Shown here: positions 30,446 through 33,045 of the stretch, in pieces
Position numbering within the stretch: the stretch's first letter is position 1
Layout: every line of letters starts with the position of its first letter
DNA from: Bacteroidales bacterium UBA4459
GTDB taxonomy: Bacteria; Bacteroidota; Bacteroidia; Bacteroidales; F082
Assembly (NCBI GenBank): GCA_002389465.1
Contig: DGOT01000085.1
Coordinates: forward strand, 1 to 33,045
Reading direction: 5' to 3'
DNA: 33,045 nucleotides
Position numbers and translations under genes: made by a program
The notes under the pieces: model-generated
The model's database searches: none
What the model was told of the DNA's origin: nothing
What the model saw: the letters and a program-made list of their open reading frames with translations, nothing else

Positions 30446-30640
30446 AAGCTTTTTTAAAGTTATAAAAACTTAATTCCATGCGTTTTACTTTTTATCCACT
30501 CCTCCTTGTTGAAAAATAATAACAAAGTGTATTGGGTTTCTGTTGTATATTGCAGCTCAATAAAGGCCCGCTTTCCCTTTTTATAACATATAGATACACA
30601 GGCTTTTAACTGGTAAACAATTTTAATAAGCGCACTTATT
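30446..30640. other. Leader region of the ribonucleotide reductase gene
   Basis: AT-rich spacer upstream of the class II reductase. I see no cobalamin-riboswitch B12 box, no convincing NrdR box pair and no exact TAnnTTTG element. A TATATTG near 30547-30553 is only a weak -7 candidate. No gene is recognisable. Confidence 0.4.
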
Positions 30641-33045
30641 ATGGAGAACGATCTTTTCTTAAATTTTGAAAGAAAAACAGAGGTAAATCAAAGTATAGAG
30701 GAAGGTTCCGAAGAGCGGGGAAACGATTTTTATGAGAAAGTACTGGATAAAAGAAGACAATCGGAAATGAGAGAAGAACAGGTGGAATTTAAAGAAGTCC
30801 ATATTGAGGTTATGGAAAAAAGAGCGGATGAAAAAAGTGCAGACCCGGAAAAAAAAGAAGCCCCTTCAATAAAGCAATATACACATGAAGAAGTTTTAGA
30901 AACTGCCACAGAATATTTTAAAGGTGATGCTCTGGCTGCAAGCGTGTGGATGAATAAATATGCCCTGAAAGACAGTATTGGTAATATTTACGAGCGAACA
31001 CCTGAAGACATGCATCGCAGAATTGCCCGTGAAATTGCCCGGATAGAGCAAAAATACCCCGATCCGTTAAGCGAAGAGGAAATATTTCAGGTGTTCGACA
31101 GGTTTACATACATAATACCGGCAGGAAGCCCGATGGCAGGTATCGGAAATAACTTTCAGATTTCTTCTCTGTCAAATTGTTTTGTAATTGGTAACGACGG
31201 CGATTCCGATTCTTACGGCGGTATCATGAAAACTGACCAGGAGCAGGTACAGCTGATGAAACGCAGAGGCGGCGTGGGCCACGATCTTTCACATATCCGC
31301 CCTACAGGAAGTCCGGTAAAAAATACCGCTTTAACATCTACGGGGGTAGTACCTTTTATGGAGCGATATTCCAATTCAACCAGAGAGGTCGCACAGGACG
31401 GAAGGCGCGGGGCTCTTATGTTAAGTATCAGTGTAAAACATCCTGATTCGGAACGATTTATAGATGCTAAGCTGGAGCAGGGAAAAATCACGGGAGCTAA
31501 TATTTCGGTAAAGCTCGATGATGAATTTATGAAAGCGGTTAAAGATAATAAGCCGTACGTACAACAATTTCCGATCCAGGCTAAAACATCTAAATACGAA
31601 AAAGAAATTAACGCACAGGATTTATGGAAAAAAATAATTCATAATGCCTGGGCTTCGGCTGAACCTGGAATTTTGTTCTGGGACACCGTGATCAATGAAT
31701 CAATCCCTGATAATTATGCCGAACATGGATTTAAAACTGTATCAACAAATCCTTGTGGCGAAATTCCTTTATGTCCTTACGACAGCTGCCGTTTGATTGC
31801 TTTAAATTTGTACAGTTACGTTAAAAATCCCTATACCAAAGAGGCTTACTTCGATGGTGATCAATTTATAAAACATGCCCACATAGCCCAGCGCATTATG
31901 GACGATATTGTTGATCTTGAAGTAGAAAAGGTTGACGCCATCCTGGGTAAAATCAACACCGATCCTGAAGCGGAAGAATTAAAATATGTGGAAAAACGTT
32001 TGTGGGAAAAAATCAAGGAGAAATCAATACAGGGACGCAGAACCGGCATCGGAATAACCGCTGAGGGAGATATGCTTGCTGCTCTGGGCCTTACCTATGG
32101 ATCGGAAAAGGCTATTAGTTTTTCAACGGAAGTGCACAAAATACTGGCTCTGGAAGTTTACCGTTCTTCGGTTGATCTGGCAGAGCAAAGAGGAGCTTTC
32201 CCTATTTTTGATTATAAGAAAGAAGTGGAGAATCCCTTCATTCATAGAATTAAAGAGAATGCGCCTCATGTATATGAGAAAATGAAAATAGTCGGCCGAC
32301 GCAACATTGCCATGCTTACTATTGCGCCTACCGGAAGTGTAAGTATCTGTGCACAAACCAGTTCGGGTATCGAGCCTGTATTTATGGTTGCCTACAAGCG
32401 CCGCCGAAAAGTAAATCCGAATGATAAAAATGTGGTGGTCAGCTTTATAGATGAGGTAGGTGATGCCTGGGAAGAGTATAACGTGTTTCATCCGAAATTT
32501 GAAGTGTGGCTGAATACAAACGGATATGATGTTGAAGAAGTTAAAAATATGCCCGATGACAAGTTGAATGAGGTCATTCAAAAATCGCCATACTACAAAG
32601 CTACTTCAAACGATATCAACTGGGTGAGCAAAGTGAAAATGCAGGGAGAAATCCAGAAATGGGTAGATCATTCCATTAGCGTAACAGTAAACATCCCAAA
32701 TGATGCCACAGAAAATTTGGTAAGCGATATTTATCTGACGGCCTGGGAAAGCGGCTGTAAAGGAATGACTATCTATCGTGACGGCTCCAGGGCAGGTGTT
32801 TTGCTGGAAAAAGATAAGGACGATGATAAAGATGAATTCCGCGAAACCAAAGCACCACCGCGGCCAAAAGTAATAGAAGCCGACATCATTCGTTTCCAGA
32901 ACAATTACGAAAAATGGATGGCGGTTATCGGTACGATTAACAATAAACCGTACGAAATCTTTACCGGAAAAGCAGACGACTTTTACCTCCCACCCGGGAT
33001 TGAAAAAGGCTGGGTTGTGAAAGAGAAAATAAAAGGCAAAACAAC
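30641..33045 (+). CDS. nrdJ: Adenosylcobalamin-dependent ribonucleotide reductase (class II), 3' end outside window
   Basis: The first 801 codons of a B12-dependent ribonucleotide reductase, which makes deoxyribonucleotides independent of oxygen. The frame is open to the right edge. Catalytic features are SSLSNCFVIGN with Cys180 (redox partner), GGVGHDLSHIRPTGS, STNPCGEIPLCPYDSCRL with the thiyl Cys372 and Glu374, IAPTGSVSICAQTSSGIEPVF, and ESGCKGMTIYRDGSR. After ~745 begins a region like the C-terminal TSCPD-type domain (KWMAVIGTINNKPYEIFTGKADDFYLPPGI). The distal cysteine pair that re-reduces the active site lies beyond the window. Residues 1-~75 are a Glu/Lys-rich extension before the usual start of homology (IKQYTHEEVLETATEYF). 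No cobalamin gene or B12 riboswitch is adjacent. Confidence 0.94.
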   Translation, partial: MENDLFLNFERKTEVNQSIEEGSEERGNDFYEKVLDKRRQSEMREEQVEFKEVHIEVMEKRADEKSADPEKKEAPSIKQYTHEEVLETATEYFKGDALAASVWMNKYALKDSIGNIYERTPEDMHRRIAREIARIEQKYPDPLSEEEIFQVFDRFTYIIPAGSPMAGIGNNFQISSLSNCFVIGNDGDSDSYGGIMKTDQEQVQLMKRRGGVGHDLSHIRPTGSPVKNTALTSTGVVPFMERYSNSTREVAQDGRRGALMLSISVKHPDSERFIDAKLEQGKITGANISVKLDDEFMKAVKDNKPYVQQFPIQAKTSKYEKEINAQDLWKKIIHNAWASAEPGILFWDTVINESIPDNYAEHGFKTVSTNPCGEIPLCPYDSCRLIALNLYSYVKNPYTKEAYFDGDQFIKHAHIAQRIMDDIVDLEVEKVDAILGKINTDPEAEELKYVEKRLWEKIKEKSIQGRRTGIGITAEGDMLAALGLTYGSEKAISFSTEVHKILALEVYRSSVDLAEQRGAFPIFDYKKEVENPFIHRIKENAPHVYEKMKIVGRRNIAMLTIAPTGSVSICAQTSSGIEPVFMVAYKRRRKVNPNDKNVVVSFIDEVGDAWEEYNVFHPKFEVWLNTNGYDVEEVKNMPDDKLNEVIQKSPYYKATSNDINWVSKVKMQGEIQKWVDHSISVTVNIPNDATENLVSDIYLTAWESGCKGMTIYRDGSRAGVLLEKDKDDDKDEFRETKAPPRPKVIEADIIRFQNNYEKWMAVIGTINNKPYEIFTGKADDFYLPPGIEKGWVVKEKIKGKT

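Noticed and set aside
30351..30640. Cobalamin riboswitch controlling the B12-dependent ribonucleotide reductase
   Set aside because: No B12-box sequence or matching fold could be found in the leader.
30351..30640. NrdR box pair upstream of nrdJ
   Set aside because: AAAGTGTATTGG and TTGTATATTGC only loosely resemble NrdR boxes and are not a properly spaced pair.

Overview
The window looks like a chromosomal segment of a Bacteroidota bacterium, most likely Bacteroidales/Marinilabiliales-like; the genus cannot be fixed by eye. Three things point there. Most genes are preceded by the Bacteroidota -7 promoter element TAnnTTTG. Two secreted proteins end in type A (Por/T9SS) sorting domains. The family mix is typical of the phylum: LytS/LytTR regulators, PorT-like barrels, a TolB-like propeller joined to an outer-membrane barrel, and 1-Cys peroxiredoxin beside OxyR. 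I see no rRNA, tRNA, CRISPR array, transposase or phage gene.

Layout. 1-2262 is an AT-rich, accessory-looking end: a 20-bp tandem repeat, a hairpin, a stretch with no convincing gene, then a leucine-rich surface protein with a T9SS tail. 2263-5589 holds a cold-shock-domain protein, a FabH-like ketoacyl synthase, a TlpA-like lipoprotein and a tRNA-dihydrouridine synthase. 5707-8260 is an apparent operon of a LiaF-like membrane protein, a LytS-type kinase and a LytTR regulator. 8345-11483 holds a second T9SS cargo, a nitroreductase and an M28/glutaminyl-cyclase-like lipoprotein. 11484-12434 is a roughly 950-bp non-coding region full of hairpins and bounded by a ~41-bp direct repeat.

12435-19112 is read mostly leftward: a beta-barrel protein, a membrane-anchored TlpA thioredoxin, an acidic 136-aa unknown, Lnt, and a trpS-hflX-hydrolase operon. 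19199-20927 is a divergent peroxiredoxin/oxyR pair whose shared spacer contains a near-consensus OxyR half-site (ATAG-N7-CTAT) overlapping the oxyR promoter. A radical SAM protein and a polyprenyl diphosphate synthase follow, fired from back-to-back promoters. Next come a PhoR/PhoB-type two-component pair, a PorT-like barrel, a GT9 glycosyltransferase, an MBL hydrolase, a 1099-aa propeller-barrel fusion, and the 5' part of a class II (B12-dependent) ribonucleotide reductase that runs off the right edge.

Together these genes cover envelope building and sensing (Lnt, LiaF-LytSR, barrels, GT9, polyprenyl carrier synthesis, T9SS cargo), redox control (two TlpA proteins, Prx/OxyR, nitroreductase) and housekeeping (TrpS, HflX, Dus, NrdJ). 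I found no clear new defence or mobile system. The best leads are the peroxiredoxin/oxyR operator, the structured repeat region at 11484-12434, the recurrent promoter-on-start-codon arrangement that predicts leaderless mRNAs, and the propeller-barrel fusion protein.
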